64,000 bases of DNA from Bombyx mori (Eukaryota; Arthropoda; Insecta; Lepidoptera; Bombycidae). Positions within the stretch are counted from its first letter, which is position 1, and each line of letters begins with the position of its first letter. Below are positions 1-10,101 of this stretch, one piece after another. The position numbers and the translations under genes were made by a program. The DNA is taken from NCBI RefSeq assembly GCF_030269925.1, contig NC_085107.1, positions 12,958,001 to 13,022,000 on the forward strand. Reading direction: 5' to 3'. The notes below the pieces were generated by a model. That model saw nothing but the letters and a program-made list of their open reading frames with translations. It made no database searches and was not told the DNA's origin.

Positions 1-496
1 CCTAGAATAAGAAGTAAATAAAAAAAAAACATGACATGGCTTCTATAGCCATTACCAAGTTTTTTTGATTTACTGAAGTAAATTTAATAAAAGTAAAACA
101 GTCATAGTAATGTTTTAATAATACAGAAAATAGTAAAAATCATAGCACAAAGTGATGATTAACGTCTGTAAAAGTTTGGCTATATAGACGTTGATGCTTT
201 TGTCAAACCAAGAGCTCTTTGTGTTGTCTATGGACTTGACAGAACAGTTTTTGTGACATCCTCACCTGTGTCATAGTTTGTGTTTCCATTCTGCTAAGTA
301 AAAATAATAGTTAAAATTCAATTAATACGTGTTTTTGTGACTATAATGAAAAATACATTTCCGTTAACCACACAATGTATTTTTTTTTAATTCAGTTAAG
401 TAAAAAAATAAGGTCAAGATAACTTTGTGGTAAGTTAAAATTCACAGATATAATGTTTAGATTTGGCGTTTGACGCATGTGAATATGGAGCGTTTC
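1..496. other. Intergenic AT-rich flank, no gene seen
   Basis: AT-rich sequence with no coding-like open frame and no recognisable repeat. It is the left flank of the LTR element that begins at 497. Its last five bases, GTTTC, are one copy of that element's target-site duplication. Confidence 0.6.
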
Positions 497-806
497 TGTT
501 GGATGGTTACGTTTGAAGGGATTGGGTTCTGTAGGTGATGAAGGGCTATTTAAAAACACAACTGCTTCATTATAATTATATTGCAGATTGCTCGAACACT
601 TTTACACCATTATACAATTATTATCTTTATATTTTTTATAAAACTATTACATGTTTGTCTTGCCGTGTCTAGATGAGAAGTCCTAACATTTTCTTACGAG
701 AATACAATGATCTGTTTTTTAAAACATTTAAAATAATTCCAATATTCGAAATCTAATCAAGTGTCAAGTGTTGCCTGCCATTACATTTAATATACAAACT
801 CCAACA
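497..806 (-). repeat. LTR of copia-type element (3' LTR in element orientation)
   Basis: 310-bp direct repeat with TG...CA termini and a 7-bp terminal inverted repeat (TGTTGGA/TCCAACA). No base difference from the partner at 2936-3245 was found by eye. Confidence 0.88.
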
Positions 807-1197
807 CACCCCCTCAACACTTGCACACATTTTTCTCCATCTATAATTTAATACCAAAAAAGAATAACGCTAACCTGACCTTCATAAATTAATTATTTCC
901 ATACATACCTAAAAAACCTCACAACCACTTACATTCCGTTACTTCTACATAATCCCTCTCAATTCAACAACAACTATTCATTCAACCTTTCAAACTTAAT
1001 ACTATCTTTAATGTCGCTACCTTTAATCCTTTCTTACTTCTCCAACTCCAATTCGATCAAAAATGTACTTTCATTCAACCATACAACCATTCAACCTTAA
1101 CTTCCCTCTTGACTCACTATATAAAACCTTAACTATAATAGTCTAACTCCTTCTCAACTTCCTACATAAACTCTTCAAGTTTATTTAGAACTTTTAA

Positions 1198-1442
1198 CGC
1201 CTTCTCAACCTCTTTACTTTAATAACCTTAAACGCCTTCTCAACCTCTTTACTTTAATAACCTTAAACGCCTTCTCAACCTCTTTACTTTAATAACCTTA
1301 AACGCCTTCTCAACCTCTTTACTTTAATAACCTTAAACGCCTTCTCAACCTCTTTACTTTAATAACCTTAAACGCCTTCTCAACCTCTTTACTTTAATAA
1401 CCTTAAACGCCTTCTCAACCTCTTTACTTTAATAACCTTAAA
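1198..1442. repeat. 35-bp tandem repeat, 7 near-perfect copies
   Basis: The unit starts CGCCTTCTCAACC and is 35 bp long. Units begin at 1198, 1233, 1268, 1303, 1338, 1373 and 1408 with almost no divergence. The period is not a multiple of three, so a long translated array is unlikely. The array lies inside the copia-type element. Confidence 0.9.
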
Positions 1443-1469
1443 CTCCTTCTCGACCTCTATAACCTTAAA

Positions 1470-1701
1470 CTCCTTCTCGACTCTTTTACCTTTAAACTCC
1501 TACTCGACTCTTTTACCTTTAAACTCCTACTCGACTCTTTTACCTTTAAACTCCTACTCGACTCTTTTACCTTTAAACTCCTACTCGACTCTTTTACCTT
1601 TAAACTCCTACTCGACTCTTTTACCTTTAAACTCCTACTCGACTCTTTTACTAGACTCTTTTACCTTTAAAACTCCTACTCGACTCTTTTACCTTTAAAC
1701 T
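1470..1701. repeat. 27-bp tandem repeat, about 9 copies
   Basis: The unit is CTCCTACTCGACTC plus 13 more bases, with a 27-bp period. One copy near 1650 carries a short rearranged insertion. Because 27 is divisible by three, one minus-strand frame stays open through the regular copies, encoding a 9-residue Lys/Ser/Arg-rich repeat. No start codon or flanking coding context supports translation. Confidence 0.85.
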
Positions 1702-2440
1702 CCTTTATCTCCTTCTCGACTTATTTAACGTTAATCTCCCTCTCAACTTCTTTAACCTTAATCACCTTCAACTCCACTCACAAACCACATAACTCATAAC
1801 AAATAACCTCGCACAACTTCAACAAACTCAACATTTCAATTCACATAACACATACAACCTTACATTATTCATACAACCTTCCATTATCTTTTATATTTTT
1901 CTCACTTCCTAAATTTTCCCACTTTTTGCACATATCCGTTCAATTATTTTAATATAACACAAAAACAAGAATTCCAAACTGCCATAAAAAAAAAACAAAA
2001 CAACAATAATACAAAACTATAAAAGAGATTCAAAAGGATTTTAAAAAACGACTGTAAATATGTTTGTATCAAATAATGTGTACTTCCTCCACGGCTAGAC
2101 TATCTATTGTATTTATAGTATAATTAATAAAAAAATATATTTTTATGATCACCCCTTAATTGTTTGTGTGTTGAATAATATCACCCCCTTAATTTTTGAA
2201 TTCATTCTTGTCTCTTTTTAGATAAATCTATGGTTGTATAATACAACATTTAAATTCCCAAAGAACTTATTAAACTAACCCATTTATCCCGAAACACAAG
2301 TTCACTTTTTTTTTTTTTTTTTTTTTTAAATGAATACACTTAACGTCTCAAAGTTTTCCATGACCAGATTTTCATTTGTTAATCTGAAATCATTTGTTCC
2401 ACTTTCATTTGTTTCTCTATATTTCGCCTTTTAACAACAT

Positions 2441-2690
2441 CTTCTCGAACTTTACGGCATTTCTACTTCATTACACTCAATTACTATTATTTCCTCTAAT
2501 ATCACCTTCTCGAACTCCACTAACTCTTCATTTCTTCCTAGTTCACCTTCTCGAACTTCATTAACTGCATTTCTTCCTCTAACACCGTCTCGAACTTCAT
2601 TACCTCCATTACTATTATTCCCTCTAAAATCACCTTCTCGAACTCCATTAACTCAATTTCTTCCTCTAGCACCTTCTCGAACTTCGTCGA
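2441..2690. repeat. Degenerate 38-65 bp repeats with CTTCTCGAAC core
   Basis: The core CTTCTCGAAC or a close variant recurs at about 2441, 2506, 2547, 2586, 2632 and 2670. It is followed by ACTCCATTAACT-like and TTTCTTCCTCTA-like blocks. The minus strand is Gly/Arg/Asn/Glu-rich in one frame, with at least one stop. This looks like an older relative of the 27- and 35-bp arrays in the same element. Confidence 0.65.
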
Positions 2691-2935
2691 CTTCGTCTTC
2701 ACGATTATTTTTTATTTGTTGTTCTCCCTTCCATTACCTTATATCTCTTGTCTTCCAGCCAAGTTTTACAACATTTTCTATGTTTTTGACTGGTTTTATT
2801 TTATTAAATTCGTTACAAATTGGTTGCTATGAAAAATTTTTACAAACAGTTTGGTTTCCATGGTGATGTCGGCTTTTTTTAATTAGCAAACTATAATAAA
2901 TATTACCTTATAAATTCTGGTCTGGGCCCATAACC

Positions 2936-3245
2936 TGTTGGATGGTTACGTTTGAAGGGATTGGGTTCTGTAGGTGATGAAGGGCTATTTAAAAACACAA
3001 CTGCTTCATTATAATTATATTGCAGATTGCTCGAACACTTTTACACCATTATACAATTATTATCTTTATATTTTTTATAAAACTATTACATGTTTGTCTT
3101 GCCGTGTCTAGATGAGAAGTCCTAACATTTTCTTACGAGAATACAATGATCTGTTTTTTAAAACATTTAAAATAATTCCAATATTCGAAATCTAATCAAG
3201 TGTCAAGTGTTGCCTGCCATTACATTTAATATACAAACTCCAACA
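2936..3245 (-). repeat. LTR of copia-type element (5' LTR in element orientation)
   Basis: Partner of 497-806, also 310 bp. Immediately outside it (3246-3250) is GTTTC, the second copy of the target-site duplication. The copia-like primer-binding sequence lies immediately inside it, at 2922-2935 on the minus strand. Confidence 0.88.
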
Positions 3246-3250
3246 GTTTC

Positions 3251-4320
3251 ATCGCTGTGATTTAATAAAATCGCTATGTATTTTAAACCAATATCCTTAT
3301 ATATACTATAAGTCGATAAGCTCATGCGATAGACCGACGTTCAGTTATTTGAACAATTACAAAATCTACAAATTATCAACATTCAAAATTAAACATTTTC
3401 ATCCAGTTCAAGTATTGCATGCTGCTTGAAGTGTGGTAGTTGATGTTAACGATTGCCGAGTCAACTTATGTGTACTGTAAAAACAAATTATTTAATATAC
3501 ATTTAGTGTTGTAGATGAGAACTTTAAATAGTAAAGATTTTTCATCTAGCTATCTCAAGCTAGCTAAGCGAATCACACAGGTTCTTTTCATATCCAAAAT
3601 CTTGACTTTGCTAACAGCTGCCTGGAGCATTTAGCAAAACATTTACACAACCAAGATTGACATACATGCCAAGGTAGTTTTAGTTTACTGAATATTCAAA
3701 TCACTGTGTGAAATAGTAATGGTCATTGCAATTGCTGTCCAATATCAGACTGTATTGTAATATTTGTTAAAAAGCACAGCTGATAATTGACTCACTGTAA
3801 GTTATTTTAAACTTCTGTCAATACATACACAAGTTGCACTAAAGTTGTGTGGATGTTGAGCTGCATATAGTAGCTACTTCTCTAGTATCAAGTATCAACA
3901 CAAAGAAGTTTACAGTTTATAGAATCTTTTTATTTATTTTTATTGAACACTAATTGTTTTTTAAGTGTAGAAAAAGCACTGACCAATATTAGGGAGAAAC
4001 AAAAATCTTGTGCTTACCTGTGCATATTGTTACTGTAATTGCCAACTAACCAACTAGGTGCATTTGAATGATGTAACAGAACTAAGTTTGTACAAAAATA
4101 TCTTTATATAAGGCCAGGAAGCACACTGCAAGCATAATATTATTTACAAATTCTATTTATAGGGGTGTAAAGGTTAGCTTGAAAACACTTAGCAATTTTA
4201 AAAGAATATATACTTCACATTGTATTGAAACGAATTATTGAACAAAAACACACATGAGATTTCAAGATAAAAATTCAATTTGTGTGTATTTTTCTATATT
4301 TATTTTGCATTTTATAATTT
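3251..4320. other. Intergenic, no gene or clear repeat
   Basis: AT-rich, with stop codons in all frames. No recognised transposon, RNA gene or regulatory element. Confidence 0.5.
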
Positions 4321-4534
4321 ACTAGCGATCCGCCCTTGCTTCGCTTCAGAAACTGTAATTTAATATTGATTTCTCCACTATTTAATGGATGTTATTATAC
4401 ATATAAACCTTCTTCTTCAATCACTCTGTCTATTAAAAAAAACCACATAAAAATCTGTTGCGTAGTTTTAAAGATTTAAGCATACATAGGGATATAGGGA
4501 CAGAGAAAGCGACTTTGTTTTTTAGACTATGTAG
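4321..4534 (+). mobile_element. RTE-like LINE/SINE 3'-end fragment
   Basis: Begins ACTAGCGATCCGCCCTTGCTTCG and ends ATAGGGACAGAGAAAGCGAC with a TTTGTTTTTTAGACTATGTAG tail. This layout is familiar from dispersed RTE-related 3' ends in butterflies and moths. Family assignment is from memory of the motif, not from alignment. Confidence 0.45.
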
Positions 4535-4639
4535 TGCCTTTCCATGATTGTGTGTTTTTAATTTGTCACATTTGTCTGCAGAGGAACTTTGGTTCTCTCT
4601 ATATTGTGTACAGTATGTTCCATGGGGAGTTCTCTTAGG

Positions 4640-4978
4640 AATTGTTTGAGGTGATCCCATCATCTCGTTTTTACCTTTGCACCACCAGCAACGGGAGTAG
4701 AGTTCATCCATACTACCTGGAGCCATTGTGTTCATCCACAGTGCGTTTTCAGATACCTTTTTTTGCCATATACCTTCCGGCTTTGAACTGTGCTCCTCTC
4801 CACGGTATTTCACGAGTGCTTTGACATGTTTTTCTTCAAATGAGGCATGTGGAGAATACTTTATGGTAGGTAGTGGCTTGACTCTGCCCCTGGCATTTCT
4901 GTAATCCATGGGCAATAGTAGCCACTCACCATCAGGTGGGCCGTATGATGCACGTCTGCTGAAAAGGGCAATAAAAAA
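4640..4978 (+). mobile_element. CR1/jockey-like LINE 3' end, damaged
   Basis: The plus frame reads HPYYLEPLCSSTVRF, a C-terminal reverse-transcriptase ORF motif also found at 17884-18484. It is followed by the 3' UTR ending CCATCAGGTGGGCCGTATG and GGGCAATAAAAA. The open frame on the opposite strand here is only an antisense shadow. 5'-truncated and frameshifted. Confidence 0.7.
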
Positions 4979-6465
4979 CATGTTTAATTTAATTTCCATT
5001 AGTATTGTAAGTCGTAAAGTTTTATCTATGTTATATTCGTGGATCATCCATTAGAATGTTGGAATATAATACTACTATTGCTAACATAAAATATTAACAT
5101 GCATCCTTTTACCTGTAGTTGAAGAGAATGTTTTCATTGATATTTATTTGACAGAGACATTGCCGTTAATGACATTTTTCTGATAAGGAGGTCTTAAATT
5201 AGAGGAAACTGGTCACACTGGTGCCATCCTTGATTATATTAACACAAATTTTATATTGCATTGCACTATTCACTTCATTTTCAGCGAACAATAGTGAATG
5301 CATTGCTGTTACTATAGCTTAAAATTGATACAAAACCATTAATTATTCAATTATTTTCAGTAACTTTTTGATCACTGTTCCAGCTATTTAAATAACCTAA
5401 TTAAAATTAGTGTTTGGTAGAAGACTTATTGTTCCTGTCAAAAAAAAATATTTTATGTTTACATGCTCGTATGACTTTGCTTGCATATCTGGTCATGTGG
5501 ATATAACGGGGAAGGAGATAAGAGATGAAAAGGTCAAAGAAGCTACAAAAAATAGTGATAACACTCGCTCGGCTAACTTTACTTAGATTTTGAACACATA
5601 GCGGGGTGAAAGGCGATGTGGTATAAGCGACGTTTTTGCAACTTCACAGGAGAACCACTTACAGTGTAAAATTTAGAAAAATATCATAAAGATAAACTTC
5701 TTCAGCTATTTGATTCAAGTAAACTTAATTGAATTTCGATTAAAACATCGAACTGTTGATGCTAATACCTAATAAAATGCACTTTTCAAATTACAAAGAT
5801 AAGTGTTGCGTATTAAGCAAAATCGCTTAAACCAAATGCTCTTTCACCCCTTGACATGTTACCGAATTGGCAGAAGTAATGGAGAACTTAAAAATAGTAA
5901 TTTTCTAAAATACTGTATAATGTAAAATGTTCTGTAAACTTGGTATCTCAATAATATTATTGTAGTTAAAATAGTAAGTAGTAGGTATTGCTTTTTTAAA
6001 TTTACTTTCCTCGAGTGCCACAATGTGTGATGTCCACAACCTCATTCTCTGCTGTCTGATTCTACCACTCTTTGCCTAATTTGTATCAGCTCTACTCTAA
6101 CATTTCCCAGTAGCAGAATTGTGTGTCACTTTTCTTCTATGTATCAAATGTAAAATTATAAATTCTTAGAATTTTCTAATCTTTTACCATTATTATTTTA
6201 TTATACATATTATGTGGTTCTCTTTTCTATGATATACATAGCTAAGTATAAGGCATAATTTTCCTTTTTTTTTGTAACATTATTTGACCCAGGTCTAAAA
6301 CTAAACACAAGGTTCAGACACTACTGGCATGATGGATGGATGGCAGCATTGCTTATTAATGTTAATATTTAACAAAAATGTCTCTATTTCTGTATATTAT
6401 AACTAAAAGTATACTGGACTACACCATTTTTTTTTGATAATTGGGGAGAGCAGGATGTGGACAGC
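4979..6465. other. Intergenic, no gene seen
   Basis: AT-rich with scattered low-complexity runs. No coding-like open frame and no recognised repeat boundary. Confidence 0.5.
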
Positions 6466-6578
6466 TTTCAGCAGTAGGCAGAGGCTTAGCTTTGTCTCTG
6501 GAATGGCTGATGTCCATGAACAACGGTAACTACTCACCATCGGGTGAGCCGTAAGCTCTTTACAATGACAACTACAAA
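6466..6578 (+). mobile_element. CR1-like LINE 3' UTR fragment
   Basis: Diverged copy of the block running from AGCAGTAGGCAGAGGCTT to CACCATCGGGTGAGCC, the same 3' UTR seen at 42768 and 43103. The tail is degraded. Confidence 0.6.
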
Positions 6579-8573
6579 ACAATGAATACATTGTTACTGC
6601 AAACCTATATTACTTCAGCAGACAAAACTATTGTCAGCATTTATATCTTGCATCCTTTGGTATATATGTATTGTAAACAATATTTAATAAGCATTAGAGT
6701 TTATTTGGACCAATTTTTTTTATTACCACCGTTGTTTATGTCGCTTTATATATTCGGTGAAAACAGGAAGGAATTTAAAAAAATGAAGGAATGCGATCTC
6801 GGTTGGGTAAAAAAACGTAGCCCTATTCGTTGAACCTCACAGTAGTAGAGCCCTTCCGCTATAAACTTCTTAATTGCCTTCATGGAGTGTGGAAATTTAC
6901 GCTTACGACAGCGACTACGTCCCGATTGTTATAGGTATAACATTTAGCGCTTTCTGAATATCATTAATTAGTATGTACTCGATTTATAAATAGCATTATT
7001 ATATGACGATCGTTGTTGAACAATATCTATATTCAGGTATTAATGTCCATCCATCTATATCTTGTCTTATAGTATATATCTTAGTACCTATAGGTATATC
7101 TTGTAGTCCATCTTTTCATAAAATATTTTTCTAAATGTAGGTATAGAAGGAAGGTCTGTTTTAAATGATTTGATGGCTTATAATTTAACCTAGGTTAGTT
7201 TTATAATATTCTCAATTCTCTTAAGAATTTTCTTCCTCAATGTGTGCTAACTTCCTTTTGGCATTTTGTTTTTTATTTTTTCTGGTGGCCAGTATTATTC
7301 AAGGGTGGGGCGTTTCGAGTCTATTTCTATTTTTAAATAATGGTCGAATCAGGCCAGCGGATGCTGCGCAGCGTCCGTTTCTAGGTAGTACTCGTTTGAC
7401 AACTTATCCAGGGTTTCTGCGCATTCCTCTCGCCCGCCTATATCCACCATCGATCAATATTTCTGCGCAAAGGACCCTCTCGCGGAATGGCTTTTTGATC
7501 AGAAGATGGCAATCCCTCGACCAGGAAACTCGCGTGTTTGTACCAAGTGAAATATTGCAGTTTTATTTCATATTTAAAGTTATGTGATTTTTGCCGGTGC
7601 TTCAAGCCTCTTCCAGCTTCTAATTGTATAGAAAGGTAGGTGTAATTACATTTTAATTATGTCCTTGGTAGGCATATGGTCATTCTTTGTTAGTCCTTGA
7701 GGTAGAATGTCAAGACGGCTGCTTTCTTCAATGTTCCAAGGTAACTTTTCCAGAATTACGTCTTGTTTGTATAAGTGGTTTATGAGATTTGGAATAGACA
7801 GTGCACTGTTTGTCCAGTGCGGAACATGACTAAGTTCAACAAAGATTTCTAGAAAGAGCGGTTCGAAGCGGCTTACTTTTAGCGTCATTTTGCAACTTCT
7901 TGCCGTCATTTAGGAGGTGGACGGAGAAGAACTACAGGGGTACCGTTTCTGCAGTCGTATCTAATTTTAAGACCTAATTATAAACTTATTGTCCGAGGAT
8001 CATACATCCTTTTGGTTTTGCTGTCTTAATGTTTGTTGTTTAATGTTGATAGAAACGTTCAAAAGTGATGAGATCATATAAAAACGATATGTGATTCCAA
8101 GAATTACGAGTTCGAAACAAGCAACAGATATATAAGTATCATAGTAGGTTAGGTGCACATACCTACACAATATCACATACACATTTACCTTTTAGTATTT
8201 ATTGTAAATGATAAAAAATAGGTTCTAGAGTTTGTACTTTTGATGTGAACGAGATCATGGGAAGCACCCTAAAAAATCTCGACAAAATGGCGAATCGAAC
8301 CTGAAATGTAATTATAGTTCGATGGCAAATTGATCGGGTATAAGGAGACAGAGCGCATGCGCGATGAACTCATGCCGGCCTCACCCTGGGTCAGCCGCCA
8401 TTTTGTATTTGGTTTGTCACGTACCATACATTACCTACTTTAAAATAATTTAAAGTCAACTTTCTTTCTGATTTCCTTTTTAATAGAGATTTGTGAAGTA
8501 CACTTATGATAGACAAATCCTAACACGGTCGATTGCAGTCAAATAAAATACCTACTACTGCTCGAGATATCAG
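6579..8573. other. Intergenic; locally GC-richer patch at 7.28-7.95 kb
   Basis: No gene can be supported. Between about 7280 and 7950 the base composition is less AT-rich than the neighbours. Short open frames run on both strands (plus 7240-7587, minus 7646-7909). None shows a family motif or plausible splice context, so the patch may be an old unrecognised element. Confidence 0.4.
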
Positions 8574-8819
8574 TTTTTTTTTATTGCTTAGATGGGTGGG
8601 CGAGCTCACAGCCCACCTGGTGTTAAGTGGTTACTGGAGCCCATAGACATCTTCAACGTAAATGCGCCACACACCTTGAGATACAAGTTCTAAGGCCTCA
8701 AGTATAGTTACAACGGCTGCCCTACCCTTCAAACCGAAACGCATTACTGCTTCACGGCAGAAGTAGGCAGGGCGGTGGTACCTACCCGTGCGGATTCACA
8801 AGAGGTCCTACCACCAGTA
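8574..8819 (-). mobile_element. Bm1-type SINE, body and tail
   Basis: Minus-strand copy. The poly-T run (tail) and TTGCTTAGATGGGTGG lead into GCCCACCTGGTGTTAAGTGG and later GGTCCTACCACCAGTA. The tRNA-like head is absent. This is the high-copy Bombyx SINE and supports the organism call. Confidence 0.85.
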
Positions 8820-9970
8820 CCGATAATAATCAATCAAAATGCGCGTCTATCTTTCTAAAGAAGTCATATACGAACGTCGTTTATTATATTTAATAAAAGT
8901 TTTTTCGACTAGTGAGCTCCACCTACAACGTCAGATGTAACACCGATATTATTTTGCAAGCTTATCGAAATTTTGTAGACAAACTTAATTTATAAATAAA
9001 TCTATTTTTTAAATAAAAACAAAGACCTTGACGTTACGGGGTGGTGTTGTGTATATGAGTACCAATTAATTGTAAATTATTGCTAATGATAATTTATTAT
9101 TTTTGTTTATTATAAACATCAAGGTTGTACTTTCGTGATCTACGAAATATTTTAGTATAACGTGGCTAATTTTTTTATGACTCTAGTGATGTATATTATA
9201 TTAAATGGTTTATGTATTAGTCGTATTCGGTATGATAGGCTGACCTATCTATCGTTTTTGAACCTTTGCTTTAATTAAATAGATGTTTAATTCCATTTTG
9301 AAACGAGTCGAATACCACCGGATGTTATTGGATAGATTTCGGGTGCAGTGTTTTCGTGTATCAACCACTTCGTATATCATACGGTATTGGTTGATTATTA
9401 AGACGTAGTTTTAATATTGGCGCGTAGTAACCTCAAGCAAATTATGTATATCTAACAAATAAGCGTAAATTAATCTAGGTACCTATTTAAGTACTTAGGT
9501 ATCAGTCGCCTAGGTGGGAAAACGATCTCAGCACATTGCTTTCTCACAGCGATAATGTTCAACGGTGCTAACTCAGCAAAGATAAAGAAAAGGTACCTGG
9601 CGTTCGATCCGTTGCAGTGTCATGTTGAATTCGAAGTACGTAATATTGAATTTCCATTACCTGCGGAGCTTTGTAAAGAAAGCATTCTATCCACATCTGT
9701 CTCAGGACTAGCTCGTGTTTAGATCCTAAAACATTATTTCGACTCTTGTACGAGATATCTGTTTCTCTTCAACTAATTAATTCGAAATCAAAATGTTACG
9801 CGTCACTTTTGTTCAGTACGGTCGGGTTGCATTGTTCCACAACGATAATTTAGTTTATAGCGATGAAAAGCTTTCGTTTTTCAGTTTGTAAGTTTTATGT
9901 TTATTTATTTATATGTAGATAATTTTGGAAAACGTTTTTTTTTTTTTAAATCTTGTTTGTTTTTTTTGCA
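8820..9970. other. Upstream region of the TCF25-like gene
   Basis: No coding frame. The first coding exon is preceded by a canonical polypyrimidine-AG acceptor (AG at 9970-9971). At least one 5' untranslated exon and the promoter must therefore lie here or further upstream. I could not place either. Confidence 0.4.
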
Positions 9971-9975
9971 GCACC

Positions 9976-10101
9976 ATGTCGAACCGAAATATGCGTAAAT
10001 TGTGCGGCGGGAACACGCTGCCGCCTCCCGATGATGACGACTCCGATAATGACTTCCAACCAAAGTGCGTCCAGAACTCCGTCAAATCGAAATACGAGGG
10101 G
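9976..10101 (+). CDS. TCF25: TCF25-like exon 1 (coding)
   Basis: Residues 1-42. The acceptor is a T-run ending GCAG at 9971, with ATG four bases downstream in CACCATG context. Donor GTATGT at 10102, phase 0. Contains the family N-terminal motif and an Asp-rich run (PPPDDDDSDND). Confidence 0.85.

Larger units (their letters stand above)
497..3245 (-). mobile_element. Non-autonomous Ty1/copia-type LTR retroelement, complete ends
   Basis: Two directly repeated LTRs (497-806 and 2936-3245, 310 bp each) look identical on base-by-base reading. They begin TGTTGGA and end TCCAACA and are flanked by the 5-bp duplication GTTTC (492-496 and 3246-3250). Read on the minus strand, the base run just inside the 2936 LTR is GGTTATGGGCCCAG, which matches the primer-binding region I recall for Drosophila copia (initiator tRNA-Met fragment). 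The run just before the other LTR is purine-rich (GAGGGGGTG), as a polypurine tract should be. The 2.1-kb interior has no gag, protease, integrase or reverse transcriptase frame and is mostly tandem repeats. It must therefore have been mobilised in trans. Identical LTRs suggest a recent insertion. Confidence 0.85.

Noticed and set aside
4433..5047. 204-codon open frame on the minus strand
   Set aside because: It runs antisense to a CR1-like LINE 3' end (plus-strand motif HPYYLEPLCSSTVRF and the shared 3' UTR block), so it is a shadow of repeat DNA.
7240..7587. 115-codon plus-strand open frame with a hydrophobic start
   Set aside because: No family motif, no splice or promoter context, and the opposite strand is similarly open. 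Length alone is not enough.
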